Position numbers and translations under genes: made by a program. Shown here in pieces: positions 44,677 through 53,934 of a stretch of 53,939 bases of DNA; position 1 is the stretch's first letter; each line of letters begins with the position of its first letter. The stretch is taken from the NCBI GenBank assembly GCA_013288625.1, contig JABDBN010000005.1, forward strand, positions 1-53,939, in the 5' to 3' direction. Source of the stretch: Alphaproteobacteria bacterium (GTDB taxonomy: Bacteria; Pseudomonadota; Alphaproteobacteria; Rickettsiales; Midichloriaceae). Under the pieces are notes generated by a model. That model was not told where the DNA came from, did no database searches, and saw only the letters and a list, made by a program, of their open reading frames with translations.

Positions 44677-45921
44677 ATGATTAAGTTTTTTGAATGGATG
44701 ATTGCAGTCAGATATTTGCGATCAAAGCGTAAAGATAGTTTTATTTCTATAGTCAGTGCGTTCTCAATGGTTGGAATCATTATTGGAGTGGCAACCCTTA
44801 TCATCGTCATGTCTGTGATGCAGGGCTTCCACAAAGAATTCCTCAAACATGTACTTGGTATCCAGGGACATATAGCTTTAGAACACGAAAGCGGGTACTT
44901 TCAGAACTACCAGCCACTTGTGACACAAGTGGAAAAAGTTAAGGGAGTTGAGTTTGTGGCGCCTTTAGTCCGCGGACAAGGTATGGCAGTCCATGGAAAG
45001 TTTTCGTCAGGCATCATTGTGCGCGGCATTGAGCCTGAAAAGCTTCTCAAAAAGCCCCTTGCAAAAGATTCCATCAACGAAGAGGTTGCAAAGGAATTCC
45101 TACATGGAGATGGCATTATCATGGGCGTGGCGCTTGCGCGCGAGCTGAGAGTACGGCCAGGTGATATGGTTAGGATTATCGGGCCAAGCCAAAGCGTTAC
45201 TATAGCTGGGATGTTACCGCGAATCAAATCATATAAAGTAATAGGGACATTTGATGTCGGACTGCAGATTTACAATGCCACTACTATATTTATGCCGCTC
45301 ACAGATGCTCAGCTATTTTTTAATTCTGGGCCTGCAGTTACTGAGATCGAAGTCATGGTTCACAACCCCGATGATATCGACTTAATAAAACAGAGAATCG
45401 GGGAACTTGTAGGAGAAGATATAATTGTCGTGGATTGGAAACTTTCCCAAGCCAAATTCCTCAATGCCCTTGAAGTTGAACGCACAGTTATGTTCCTTAT
45501 ATTGACTCTAATAATAGTTATTGCAGCTTTTAATATCATTTCAAGTTTGATAATGCTGGTGAAAGATAAGGCCAAAAACATTGCAATACTACGCACTATA
45601 GGGGCCAGCAAAACCTCTATAATCAAAATATTTATGATCTCAGGTTCGCTGATTGGCATCATTGGTACTTTTATCGGCGGTGTGCTGGGAATCGCTTTTG
45701 CCACTCATATTGAGCAGATAAAACATTTCCTAGAAGAAGTCTCTGGGGCTCAGCTATTTGACCCAGTCATTTATTTCCTCACCAAATTGCCATCTGAGCT
45801 CGAAATAAGCAGCGTGATAATGGTTGTTAGTATGTCACTATTCTTCTCGATACTCGCAACTATCTACCCTGCATGGCGCGCTTCGCGTCTGATGCCAGCC
45901 GAAGTGCTAAGGAATGAGTGA
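44677..45921 (+). CDS. lolC: LolC/LolE-type lipoprotein-releasing permease
   Basis: 414-aa inner-membrane permease of the Lol ABC transporter, which extracts outer-membrane lipoproteins and hands them to LolA. Layout is one N-terminal helix, a large periplasmic domain and three C-terminal helices. MIAVRYLRSKRKDSFISIVS, VMQGFHKEFLKHVLGIQGHI and the coupling-helix KDKAKNIAILRTIGAS are family signatures. Alphaproteobacteria often have one such protein that serves as both LolC and LolE. The ATPase LolD is not next to it. AGAGG precedes the ATG, and the gene ends with a TGA stop. Confidence 0.92.
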   Translation: MIKFFEWMIAVRYLRSKRKDSFISIVSAFSMVGIIIGVATLIIVMSVMQGFHKEFLKHVLGIQGHIALEHESGYFQNYQPLVTQVEKVKGVEFVAPLVRGQGMAVHGKFSSGIIVRGIEPEKLLKKPLAKDSINEEVAKEFLHGDGIIMGVALARELRVRPGDMVRIIGPSQSVTIAGMLPRIKSYKVIGTFDVGLQIYNATTIFMPLTDAQLFFNSGPAVTEIEVMVHNPDDIDLIKQRIGELVGEDIIVVDWKLSQAKFLNALEVERTVMFLILTLIIVIAAFNIISSLIMLVKDKAKNIAILRTIGASKTSIIKIFMISGSLIGIIGTFIGGVLGIAFATHIEQIKHFLEEVSGAQLFDPVIYFLTKLPSELEISSVIMVVSMSLFFSILATIYPAWRASRLMPAEVLRNE

Positions 45922-46146
45922 GAATAGCAAATCCGATATAACTATTGTTCTGTAATATTAGCTGGCACATAGAAGACATATGACTCGAAGTTTAGAAAAA
46001 CTCCTTAAAAGTAAAAATTTGTATACTTCTTTCTAAAAATGCCGTAAAATGCCTTGGACGACCTTAGAAATAATCACATTATTAGTTTTATATTGATTAT
46101 TTAAGTCATCTTAAGCCTTATAACATTTTTTTTGCACGGTAACAGC

Positions 46147-49100
46147 ATGAAGGGCAAAACAGCACAAGAGTTATTACTAGAAGGGCTAAAGCTTGACAAG
46201 CTTATTAACGACTTTAAGTTCAATGAACATATACTTAATGCGGTAATTAGAAGAGAATCTGCTGATAAAAGCCTCTCAAGGCGCACTATAGTGGACTCAG
46301 GCTATAGCATGCTCGCTATAAGTGCTTACGAAGGATATAGCTATTTGATTAGGGCTTATATGATCCTAAATTCTGATTTTTTATCAGCAGAGCAGTCGCA
46401 AAAGCTTAAAGACGCGCTAACCATTTTAGAAACTCTACGCCAACAGAATTTAGATTTATATTCATTAAATACTGCGGCATACGATACTTATAAAGCCTCT
46501 CAAAAATCTAAAGTTCTTGCACAGCTCGAAACAACTGGTGAAGTTTATATGCGAGGAGGCTTTACGTCACTTGGTGCCGTCTATGATGCTAGTTCCCATC
46601 ATGCTATTCTAAGGTATACTAAAGCTGGCTCTACTTACGCAAGAACAGAATTTAATGAAGGCTCTGGAGTAGAAAAACTTAAGCAGCTAGGTAAGTCAAG
46701 ATATGGATGGGGTGTTAATAGGAGAAGAATTAGTCTTGATAACTTAGTGGAGGCTATTGGTGTTGATGTTAACACCCTTTTTAGTAACACCTCTGCAGGC
46801 ACAAAAATCACAACTTTGCTTGAACCAAGGGGTGAGGATGATACTGAGCAATCGCTTATAACAACTTTACAAATTATAGGCAATTGTAACACAAGAAGTA
46901 TACGCTCACTATTAAGGCATGTTTTAGGAGTAAAAATGCTAGGTGAGCTTTATGAACTTGTTACTACGCCATTGCCTGAAATCGAAGAGCAATTAGCTGA
47001 AAAATATGAAGTCATCAGAGTCGAACTACAGACCATTGGAAAGTTAGAGCAATTTTATTCTGAGAGACAGCAAGTGCAAACTAAGCCTGCTATGGCGCGG
47101 CAAGCAAATATGTATAACGCAAATACAAGTGAAGAAAGATTAAAACAGTTACGTGATACAGTTATAATGCAAGCCGAATATATTTTGCAGAGACCATTTG
47201 AAGAAAATGATGCCTTAAATAATTTTAAAAAAATGTTACTTGAAAGCTTCACAGCAACTACTATAGGTTCAATTGCAACCCACTTATCGTCCTTGCCTTA
47301 CTTAAATCCTGAATCACTTCCAAAAGTTGCCTTTATATTAGCTGAGAATTTGATTAGCAATGGCGTGATACACATAAGCAATGATAAGTCTCAGCAAAAT
47401 TCGTTAATGGTTTCTGCAACCTTAACCAAATTAGCTTTAGATAGATTCATATCTGAGGGTATATATAAGGTAGATGCAGCATCTAATGTGCCTGGAAATG
47501 AGTTAGGCATTGATATCGGAATATCTATGGCAGCCTATTCTTTAATACAAGATCAACTGGGTCGAGAATTTGGAGGCTGTATAATTGACCATAATCAAGC
47601 TGAGTTTGTTGATACAGTGAAATCAATGTTCATTAGTCTACTAGAGCCTTATGTAATAGTTGCAGCTGTGACTAGAATAATACGAAAAGAACTTAGCAAT
47701 ACAATTACTGCTTCATTACAAGATTATAGATTGGAAGTTCTTTTAAGCAACTCTAAGCAAATTCTAGAGGCTACACGAACTACGCTTGCCAATAATAATA
47801 TATTAAAGCCACGGTTAAAAAGCAATTTAGATAAGCCTGTAACAAAGACTACTCCTAACAAAATAAAGATAGATAAACACGAAAGGAATCTAGGCAGCCT
47901 GTTTGTTAAACAAGAGATTGAGAAAATTAATAAAAAACTTAATGAAAGCTTCCAAGTTACTCCACAATTTCTTGCTGATGCCATGAAATTTGCCATTGAG
48001 CATAATATCATAGTTTTATGCGATAAGTTGCTTGCAAGAAAAGTTGATATCAACACTCAAGATAAGTTTGGCCAAACTCTTTTAATGAATGCGGCACAAG
48101 TAGGTAATGTTATATTACTTCAAGAGTTACTCGTATCAGGTGCTAATCCAACCCTGAGAAATAAAGCAGGTGAAAGCGCACTTATGTTAGCTGCAGAAGC
48201 AGGGCACAGTGACATAGTAATGAAATTATTGGAGTATTCCACTCCAGAATTACTGAAAGATCAATTAAGAGCAACAAACAAAGATAATAAAAACGCTCTT
48301 ATGCTCGCGACTGAAGCAGGTCACAATGAAATAGCATTTAAATTGCTAGAGCTAGACAATGATTTACGAGTATATGATGCAGCTTATTCTTTAATGCAAG
48401 CTCAAAAAACACGAATATCTGACGATCTTACAAATAGATATAATGAAGATAGATTTGTTGATGAAATCAAATCTATGCTTGTTAGCTTAATGGGGCCTTA
48501 TATAGATGAGGATATGCTTAAAGCAGTACAGAGCGAACTTAATGGTACAATTACTGCTACATTAAATAACTACACACTAAAAGAGCTTTTAATCAACTCA
48601 AAACAAATTATAGAAGCTACAAAAACCAAGCTTAATGATAAGTTAAAGCCAGATAAAGGAAGCAGTAGCAGAGCTTTGTACATTAAACTAAAAACGGGTA
48701 TAATAAACAAGGCACTTACCAGGGAACTTGGGGTCACTCAACAATTCCTTACTGATGCAATGAGATTTGCTATTGAACAAAATGATGGCGTTTTGTGTGA
48801 TAGTTTATTAGTAAGAAAAGTTGACGTAAATACTCAAGATAGGTTTGGACAAACCTATCTAATGAACGCAGTACTGGCAGATGATGATGGATTAGTTGAG
48901 AATTTACTTGCATTAGGTGCCAATCTCTTACTTAAAAATAAAGCCGGTAGAAATGCAATTATGCTAGCTATAGAAGCAGGCTATATTAACATAGCAGTTA
49001 ATATGCTGGCTTATAATCCTGCACTGCTTGGAGATTTATTATTTGCAACAAATCAAGATGGAAAAACAGTTCTGCATTTGTTTTATGAGCAAAATAAAAC

Positions 49101-50091
49101 AGCTGTAGAATCAGTTTATGAAAAGGTCAGGGAGCTACTATCTGATAAAAACGTCCAGTATTCTCAACGGTTTATTACTGATTTTACGAAATTTTCTATT
49201 GAAAAAAACAAGCAACTTTCTCGTAATAAACACTTATGTTATATATTAGTAGAAATAAGAAAAGTTGATATCAATACGCAAGATAGGTTTGGACAAACCT
49301 TTTTAATGAATGCAGCACAGCTAGGTAACGTTGAATTATTTAATAGTTTACTCGAAAACGGTGCTAACCCATTGCTTAAAAATGATGCAGGTAAAAATGC
49401 ATTTATGCTAGCTATAGAAGCAAGCAATGCTCTTAAAGAAGATAGTAGTGAAATAGTAATAAAATTAATGGAACACTTTACTCCAGCATTGTTCCAAGAA
49501 CAATTGAGGGAAAAGTTTAACGATGGTAATACAGTGCTGCACTTTGCCATTGAACAAGGCGGTATTGATATTATATTCAATTGGGCTGTAACGGAGAATA
49601 GACTTGATGTACTAAAAGTTATTTTAGGTTCTGCAAAGGATTCCCCCGGCTTGTTAAGTAAGATGCTAAAAACCAGATATGCAATCAATGACTGTGCGTT
49701 TTATTGCACATTCCTACATCAAGCTGTAATTCGTGGTAGAAATGATGTGGTAGAGATTATTTTGGATAGCTTAGCAGATTCTAAAGAGTTACTGGATGAC
49801 GTTATAAATGAAAAAGCTAGTAATAATAAGGGCTCTTTTCAGTTAGCTGCTGAGACCAACCCTCAAATAGCTCTAACCTTTTTAAAATATGGCGCTACTC
49901 CTCTTTTATCGATGATTGTGAACCCTAATATTTCAGCTGAGCTTAAAAGAGAGTTAGAATTAAGGCATATGGCATCATACCCACCTCGCACTGGTAGAAC
50001 TATTTTTGAAGGTCTCCCATGTGTTATAAAAATGATGTTTCCTCTTGTTATATTACCTATTGGCAGAGATTATGAACACGGGTTACGTTAG
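46147..50091 (+). CDS. Ankyrin protein with N-terminal His...NEGxG...GNC domain, longer paralogue
   Basis: 1314-aa paralogue of the protein at 39600-42428, start ATG 46147 (the frame opens at a TTG 15 bp earlier). The N-terminal domain keeps HHAILRYTKAG (His151/152), RTEFNEGSG (Asn170), YGWGVNRR and LQIIGNCNTRSIRSLLRHVL (Cys247). The extra length comes from an internal module present three times (from about 47950, 48730 and 49155), each with Q-x-FL-x-D-AM-x-FAIE, then RKVDINTQDRFGQT.LMNA and ankyrin units. The preceding helical block (YSLMQAQ..., SMLVSLMGPYI) is also duplicated. No signal peptide or membrane segment. Probably a secreted host-interaction protein, by inference. Confidence 0.75.
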   Translation: MKGKTAQELLLEGLKLDKLINDFKFNEHILNAVIRRESADKSLSRRTIVDSGYSMLAISAYEGYSYLIRAYMILNSDFLSAEQSQKLKDALTILETLRQQNLDLYSLNTAAYDTYKASQKSKVLAQLETTGEVYMRGGFTSLGAVYDASSHHAILRYTKAGSTYARTEFNEGSGVEKLKQLGKSRYGWGVNRRRISLDNLVEAIGVDVNTLFSNTSAGTKITTLLEPRGEDDTEQSLITTLQIIGNCNTRSIRSLLRHVLGVKMLGELYELVTTPLPEIEEQLAEKYEVIRVELQTIGKLEQFYSERQQVQTKPAMARQANMYNANTSEERLKQLRDTVIMQAEYILQRPFEENDALNNFKKMLLESFTATTIGSIATHLSSLPYLNPESLPKVAFILAENLISNGVIHISNDKSQQNSLMVSATLTKLALDRFISEGIYKVDAASNVPGNELGIDIGISMAAYSLIQDQLGREFGGCIIDHNQAEFVDTVKSMFISLLEPYVIVAAVTRIIRKELSNTITASLQDYRLEVLLSNSKQILEATRTTLANNNILKPRLKSNLDKPVTKTTPNKIKIDKHERNLGSLFVKQEIEKINKKLNESFQVTPQFLADAMKFAIEHNIIVLCDKLLARKVDINTQDKFGQTLLMNAAQVGNVILLQELLVSGANPTLRNKAGESALMLAAEAGHSDIVMKLLEYSTPELLKDQLRATNKDNKNALMLATEAGHNEIAFKLLELDNDLRVYDAAYSLMQAQKTRISDDLTNRYNEDRFVDEIKSMLVSLMGPYIDEDMLKAVQSELNGTITATLNNYTLKELLINSKQIIEATKTKLNDKLKPDKGSSSRALYIKLKTGIINKALTRELGVTQQFLTDAMRFAIEQNDGVLCDSLLVRKVDVNTQDRFGQTYLMNAVLADDDGLVENLLALGANLLLKNKAGRNAIMLAIEAGYINIAVNMLAYNPALLGDLLFATNQDGKTVLHLFYEQNKTAVESVYEKVRELLSDKNVQYSQRFITDFTKFSIEKNKQLSRNKHLCYILVEIRKVDINTQDRFGQTFLMNAAQLGNVELFNSLLENGANPLLKNDAGKNAFMLAIEASNALKEDSSEIVIKLMEHFTPALFQEQLREKFNDGNTVLHFAIEQGGIDIIFNWAVTENRLDVLKVILGSAKDSPGLLSKMLKTRYAINDCAFYCTFLHQAVIRGRNDVVEIILDSLADSKELLDDVINEKASNNKGSFQLAAETNPQIALTFLKYGATPLLSMIVNPNISAELKRELELRHMASYPPRTGRTIFEGLPCVIKMMFPLVILPIGRDYEHGLR

Positions 50092-50130
50092 GGCTACTGC
50101 ATCTAAAATAATGATATTAGCAGAAAACAT

Positions 50131-50345
50131 AGCGCTGCATTACGTCGCGAATCCCCTTGCGGGGTGAAGTGAACCAGTGTCAAGGCTGATGCGAAAAATA
50201 AATAATGTAGCCACGCGTTTATAGGTCCGCCTACGCCAAGGCTTCGGCGAGGCACGTTTCGCACGCTACGCCGTAATAAATCACGTCGTAGCTAAATTTT
50301 GCCTTCAGCAAAATTAGCGAAGACGGACAGAGTTTTCGATTCTGA
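50131..50345. repeat. Composite of hairpin-forming dispersed-repeat relics
   Basis: The 417-bp gap before hemF has no gene but several hairpins: CCCC-TTGC-GGGG (50153-50164), a CCTACGCCAAGGCTTCGGCGAGGC-like inverted stretch around 50228-50252 and GCTAAATTTTGC/GCAAAATTAGC (50291-50318). GTCCGCC near 50226 and GACGGAC near 50322 could be outer arms. These GC-richer pieces differ from the AT-rich surroundings and look like fused or decayed palindromic elements. Confidence 0.55.
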
Positions 50346-50508
50346 GTTTTTTAGTGTACCGACAAAAAATCAAGGGAGCAAGTCGTAATATATTAAATTT
50401 TAGTGGATTTCTGTTTGGGAAATTAATCTGGCGTTATGGTGTTTTTCTGATATTATTCCTAATGGCTTACTCCTTATACTAATGCCTTAACATACAAACA
50501 ATTATTCT

Positions 50509-51333
50509 ATGACGCTCTTAGAACAAAAACAAATTGCTGCACAATGGTTTATGAACTTGCGTGACCAGCTTTGCAGTGCATTTTTAAGAATAGAACAAGA
50601 GATGGGCTCAGATGCTACTTTTACCAGAAGTTCCTGGGAAAGACCTGGTGGCGGAGGCGGAATTGCGTCCATCATGCGCGGCAAGGTTTTTGAAAAAGTG
50701 GGAGTAAACATATCTGAGGTTTATGGTGAATTTGAAAAAAAATTCGCAAAAGAAATCCCTGGCGCTGAAACTGACCCAAACTTCTGGGCTGCTGGCATAT
50801 CATTAGTAGCTCACATGCAAAATCCCCATATACCTGCAGTACACATGAATACCCGCATGATTGTCACCTCTAAGCTCTGGTTTGGTGGAGGTTCCGATCT
50901 AACACCGACTTTCCCATATGAAGAAGACACTACAGATTTTCACGGAGCCTTACAGGCTGCTTGCGATAAATTTGATCCGCAATATTATCCTGATTTTAAA
51001 GAAAAGTGCGATAAGTATTTTTACCTGCCTCATCGAAATGAATCGAGGGGAGTGGGCGGTATTTTTTATGACAACCTTAACTCAGGTAATTGGGAACGCG
51101 ACTTTGCCTTCACACAGGAAGTGGGCAAGGCTTTACTGGACGTGTACCCCACAATAGTTCTTCGCAATGCGGCAAAGCCCTGGACTCCTGAAGAAAAGGA
51201 AAAACAATTACATAAGCGTGGCAGGTATGTTGAATTTAACTTATTATATGATAGAGGCACTAAATTTGGCATCATGACCGGTGGTAATACCGAAGCGATA
51301 CTAATGTCGTTACCTCCCGAGGTTAAATGGTAA
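50509..51333 (+). CDS. hemF: Oxygen-dependent coproporphyrinogen III oxidase
   Basis: Soluble heme-biosynthesis enzyme (274 aa) that decarboxylates two propionates of coproporphyrinogen III using oxygen to make protoporphyrinogen IX. Typical segments are RSSWERPGGGGGIASIM, VHMNTRMIVTSKLWFGGGSDLTP, FYLPHRNESRGVGGIFYDN and RGRYVEFNLLYDRGTKFG, with the metal/substrate-binding histidines retained. It is followed after one base by yqgE, so the two are co-transcribed. Its presence shows that at least the late heme pathway is encoded and that oxygen is available, in line with the bd oxidase. Confidence 0.96.
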   Translation: MTLLEQKQIAAQWFMNLRDQLCSAFLRIEQEMGSDATFTRSSWERPGGGGGIASIMRGKVFEKVGVNISEVYGEFEKKFAKEIPGAETDPNFWAAGISLVAHMQNPHIPAVHMNTRMIVTSKLWFGGGSDLTPTFPYEEDTTDFHGALQAACDKFDPQYYPDFKEKCDKYFYLPHRNESRGVGGIFYDNLNSGNWERDFAFTQEVGKALLDVYPTIVLRNAAKPWTPEEKEKQLHKRGRYVEFNLLYDRGTKFGIMTGGNTEAILMSLPPEVKW

Positions 51334-51334
51334 T

Positions 51335-51940
51335 ATGAGGCAATTTTATACTATGCGTTCATTTATAGATAAAGATAGCTTGGAAGGAAAGTTATTGGTA
51401 GCCACTCCTACAGTCGATGGTACTATCTTTGACAAAAGCCTGATATTTATCTGCGCCCATGACAAAGAAGGAGCAGTTGGCGTGATGATCAACAAGCCAG
51501 TCTTTGCGATTACCCGTGAAGAGTTGATGAAGAAAACTGGAATAGTTGCAACCAAAAGGCTGGACAAAAAATTTACCGTGTTCTGCGGGGGGCCGATTGA
51601 AGAAAACAACTTGATGGTGCTGACAGCAACTCCGGAACAAAAGAAGAATTTCAAAACAAAACAAGTCCTTACCCTTTATTCAAATGCAGAAAGATACTTG
51701 CAGGATATTCTTGCCGGCGAACTCAATGATGATTTTTTAATATGCAAAGGGTTTTGCAGTTGGGCTCCCGGGCAACTTGATGAGGAAGTCAAAGACAATT
51801 CATGGATCCTCATGGTTCCTGACTTTAAGACAATTTTCGCAGGTCAGCCTGCAAAAAAATGGAAGCAGGCAATCAAAAAAGCAGGAATTAAAGATATACA
51901 AAGTCTCCACAGTTTGGTATCTTACTCCGGTCATGCATAA
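51335..51940 (+). CDS. yqgE: YqgE/AlgH (UPF0301) family protein
   Basis: 201-aa cytoplasmic protein of the UPF0301/DUF179 family. Family features are LEGKLLVATPTVDGTIFDKS, FICAHDKEGAVGVMINKP, FCGGPIEENNLMVL and GFCSWAPGQLDEEVKDNSWI. Its molecular role is not settled in any organism. The first ATG (51335) overlaps a region with GAGGT upstream; a second ATG at 51353 (MRSFIDKDSLEGK) would give a start closer to most relatives. It shares an operon with hemF and lies 28 bp before the DASS transporter. Confidence 0.92.
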   Translation: MRQFYTMRSFIDKDSLEGKLLVATPTVDGTIFDKSLIFICAHDKEGAVGVMINKPVFAITREELMKKTGIVATKRLDKKFTVFCGGPIEENNLMVLTATPEQKKNFKTKQVLTLYSNAERYLQDILAGELNDDFLICKGFCSWAPGQLDEEVKDNSWILMVPDFKTIFAGQPAKKWKQAIKKAGIKDIQSLHSLVSYSGHA

Positions 51941-51968
51941 TAATTGCAAATAATAACAATAGAATAAT

Positions 51969-53390
51969 ATGACTAGCAATAAACTCTTAATGCAAAATCT
52001 AACTTTGTTAGGTATCTTTTTATTTGGAACTGTTCTGTGGGCACTGCCCATTCCTGAAGGAGTTTCAGCGCAAGCCTGGCATCTCTTCATAATATTTCTG
52101 GCAACAATCGGGGGGATTATTTTAAATCCTTTGCCTATGGGGGTGGTAGCGCTGTTCAGCATAACCCTATGTATAGTCACAAAAACTCTTACTTTGGCGG
52201 AGTGCTTGGGTGGGTTTGCCGACAAAACCGTTTGGCTTATAGTTTTTGCTTTCTTTATCTCCCATGGCTTTATAAAAACCGGACTTGGGTCAAGGATAGC
52301 CTATATGCTAATTTCATTATTAGGAAAAAGCACACTGGGTCTGGCTTATAGTTTGGTCTTTTCCGATTTTGCCTTATCGGCAGGAATTCCAAGTGTTACT
52401 GCACGCGGAGGCGGTATAATCTTCCCAGTAGCATCTTCGCTTTGTAAGTCCTATTCGGACGAAACCCACCCCGGAGTCTCATCACGCAATGGCGGCTTCT
52501 TAATGAAGATCTGCGCACAATCTAGTGTTATAACAAGCGCAATGTTTCTCACAGCTATGGCAGCAAATCCAGTTGCCGTTGGTTTTGCTCAACAAGCAGG
52601 CGTTACCATATCCTGGGGAACATGGGCACTTGCAGCAATAGTACCAGGGCTACTTTGTCTTATAACCATGCCTTTGGTTGTATATTTCCTATATCCGCCA
52701 GCAATGAAACACTCCGATAGTGCTCCAGCTCTTGCCCAACAAAAGCTTAAAGAAATGGGACCCATGAGCAGTAAGGAAAAAACCATGCTATTGATTTTCT
52801 TTTTACTTATTGGTCTCTGGATTTTCGGCGAGAGCTTTTTTGGTATTGATGCCACCTCCACGGCTTTAATCGGTCTCTGTTTTTTACTTCTGTTTCGCGT
52901 GATTAACTTTGAGGAAACAATTGGAGATAAAGGAGCCTGGCATACGTTTGTCTGGTTTGCCACCCTGCTCATGATCTCAAACTTCCTGGCGAAGTTTGGG
53001 GTGATGGCCTGGCTGGGAAATAAGCTAGAGTTTGCTTTTTCAGGGTTTACCCCAGTAATATCTGTTATATTGCTATCTTTAGTTTACTTCTATGTTCACT
53101 ATATATTTGCAAGCGCTACTGCGCATATAAGTGTGCTTCTACCTACATTTCTCATAATTTTTATAGGCGCAGGTATTCCTCCAATCGTAGCCGCTTTCAT
53201 GCTCATCTTCTTATCTGTACTATCTTCCGGCCTCACCCACTTTGGTTTAAGCAGCACCCCAATATTTTTCAATGCTGGCTATATAAAAGCTCAAACCTGG
53301 TGGTTTATTGGCTTCATCTTAAGCCTGGTATATATCGCTATATGGGCGGTAGTAGGTGCTGCTTGGTGGAAAGTTATCGGGCTTTGGTAG
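51969..53390 (+). CDS. DASS-family dicarboxylate transporter (2-oxoglutarate/malate type)
   Basis: 473-aa inner-membrane carrier with about twelve hydrophobic segments, of the divalent anion:Na+ symporter (SLC13/CitT) group. It shows FADKTVWLIVFAFFISHGF, FALSAGIPSVTARGGG and CAQSSVITSAMFLTAMAANP, which match the SODiT/oxoglutarate-malate translocator branch also found in plastids and chlamydiae. It probably imports host dicarboxylates or exchanges them for internal ones, which would feed a TCA-based energy metabolism. The C-terminal 17 bp overlap the convergent ATPase gene. Exact substrate cannot be read from sequence. Confidence 0.88.
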   Translation: MTSNKLLMQNLTLLGIFLFGTVLWALPIPEGVSAQAWHLFIIFLATIGGIILNPLPMGVVALFSITLCIVTKTLTLAECLGGFADKTVWLIVFAFFISHGFIKTGLGSRIAYMLISLLGKSTLGLAYSLVFSDFALSAGIPSVTARGGGIIFPVASSLCKSYSDETHPGVSSRNGGFLMKICAQSSVITSAMFLTAMAANPVAVGFAQQAGVTISWGTWALAAIVPGLLCLITMPLVVYFLYPPAMKHSDSAPALAQQKLKEMGPMSSKEKTMLLIFFLLIGLWIFGESFFGIDATSTALIGLCFLLLFRVINFEETIGDKGAWHTFVWFATLLMISNFLAKFGVMAWLGNKLEFAFSGFTPVISVILLSLVYFYVHYIFASATAHISVLLPTFLIIFIGAGIPPIVAAFMLIFLSVLSSGLTHFGLSSTPIFFNAGYIKAQTWWFIGFILSLVYIAIWAVVGAAWWKVIGLW

Positions 53391-53934
53391 AAGCTAAAGA
53401 TAACTCTAATTTTCTAATCCTTGTTACCCTATCGCCCCAAATCTCAATGATCTTGGGGTGACCGTAGTTTGGGAATATATCATAAATATCATCGCGATAC
53501 AGACGTTTAAGACATTTATCAGCTGCTTTACGAAAAGATGAGTCTTCCTCGGTATATTCGATTATATGTTCCTTCTCGATAGGCAGGAATACGATTAGGT
53601 CTAAATTATTTAGCGCTTCTTTGACCTCCGAAAATCTTTCAGAAACTTCACTGTCATTAGCATTAATATGCTCTTGCTCCAATTCGCACATAGCATAGGC
53701 TATAAAATCAATCGGGCACCTATCAAATATAATATTGGGCTCGTTTGCATTTGTGTTAAGCATTTCAATGCTATGGTCAAGTTGCTCCAAGAAGCTATCA
53801 AGACTCGGCTCCTGGGTTGATTCTAACTGATAATATGGTTCAATCTCATGTTTATATTCAGGATGAGCTTTAATAAAATCCTCTATTAAAGTACTCTTAC
53901 CAATGAAATGGGTCCCGGAAACAGCAATACGCAC
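53374..53934 (-). CDS. Small P-loop ATPase/kinase-like protein (186 aa)
   Basis: Starts with a P-loop MRIAVSGTHFIGKSTLIEDF (GTHFIGKS) and has a second motif NIIFDRCPIDFIAYAMCEL, where FDRCPIDF corresponds to the DRxxxD element of deoxynucleoside/AAA_28-type kinases. LDLIVFLPIE is a further core strand. The combination resembles AAA_28 proteins (NadR-kinase-like), whose substrates are usually not known. The start is a GTG at 53934, five bases from the window edge; a start further upstream, outside the window, is possible. Converges with the DASS transporter (17-bp overlap). Confidence 0.7.
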   Translation of the reverse strand: MRIAVSGTHFIGKSTLIEDFIKAHPEYKHEIEPYYQLESTQEPSLDSFLEQLDHSIEMLNTNANEPNIIFDRCPIDFIAYAMCELEQEHINANDSEVSERFSEVKEALNNLDLIVFLPIEKEHIIEYTEEDSSFRKAADKCLKRLYRDDIYDIFPNYGHPKIIEIWGDRVTRIRKLELSLASTKAR

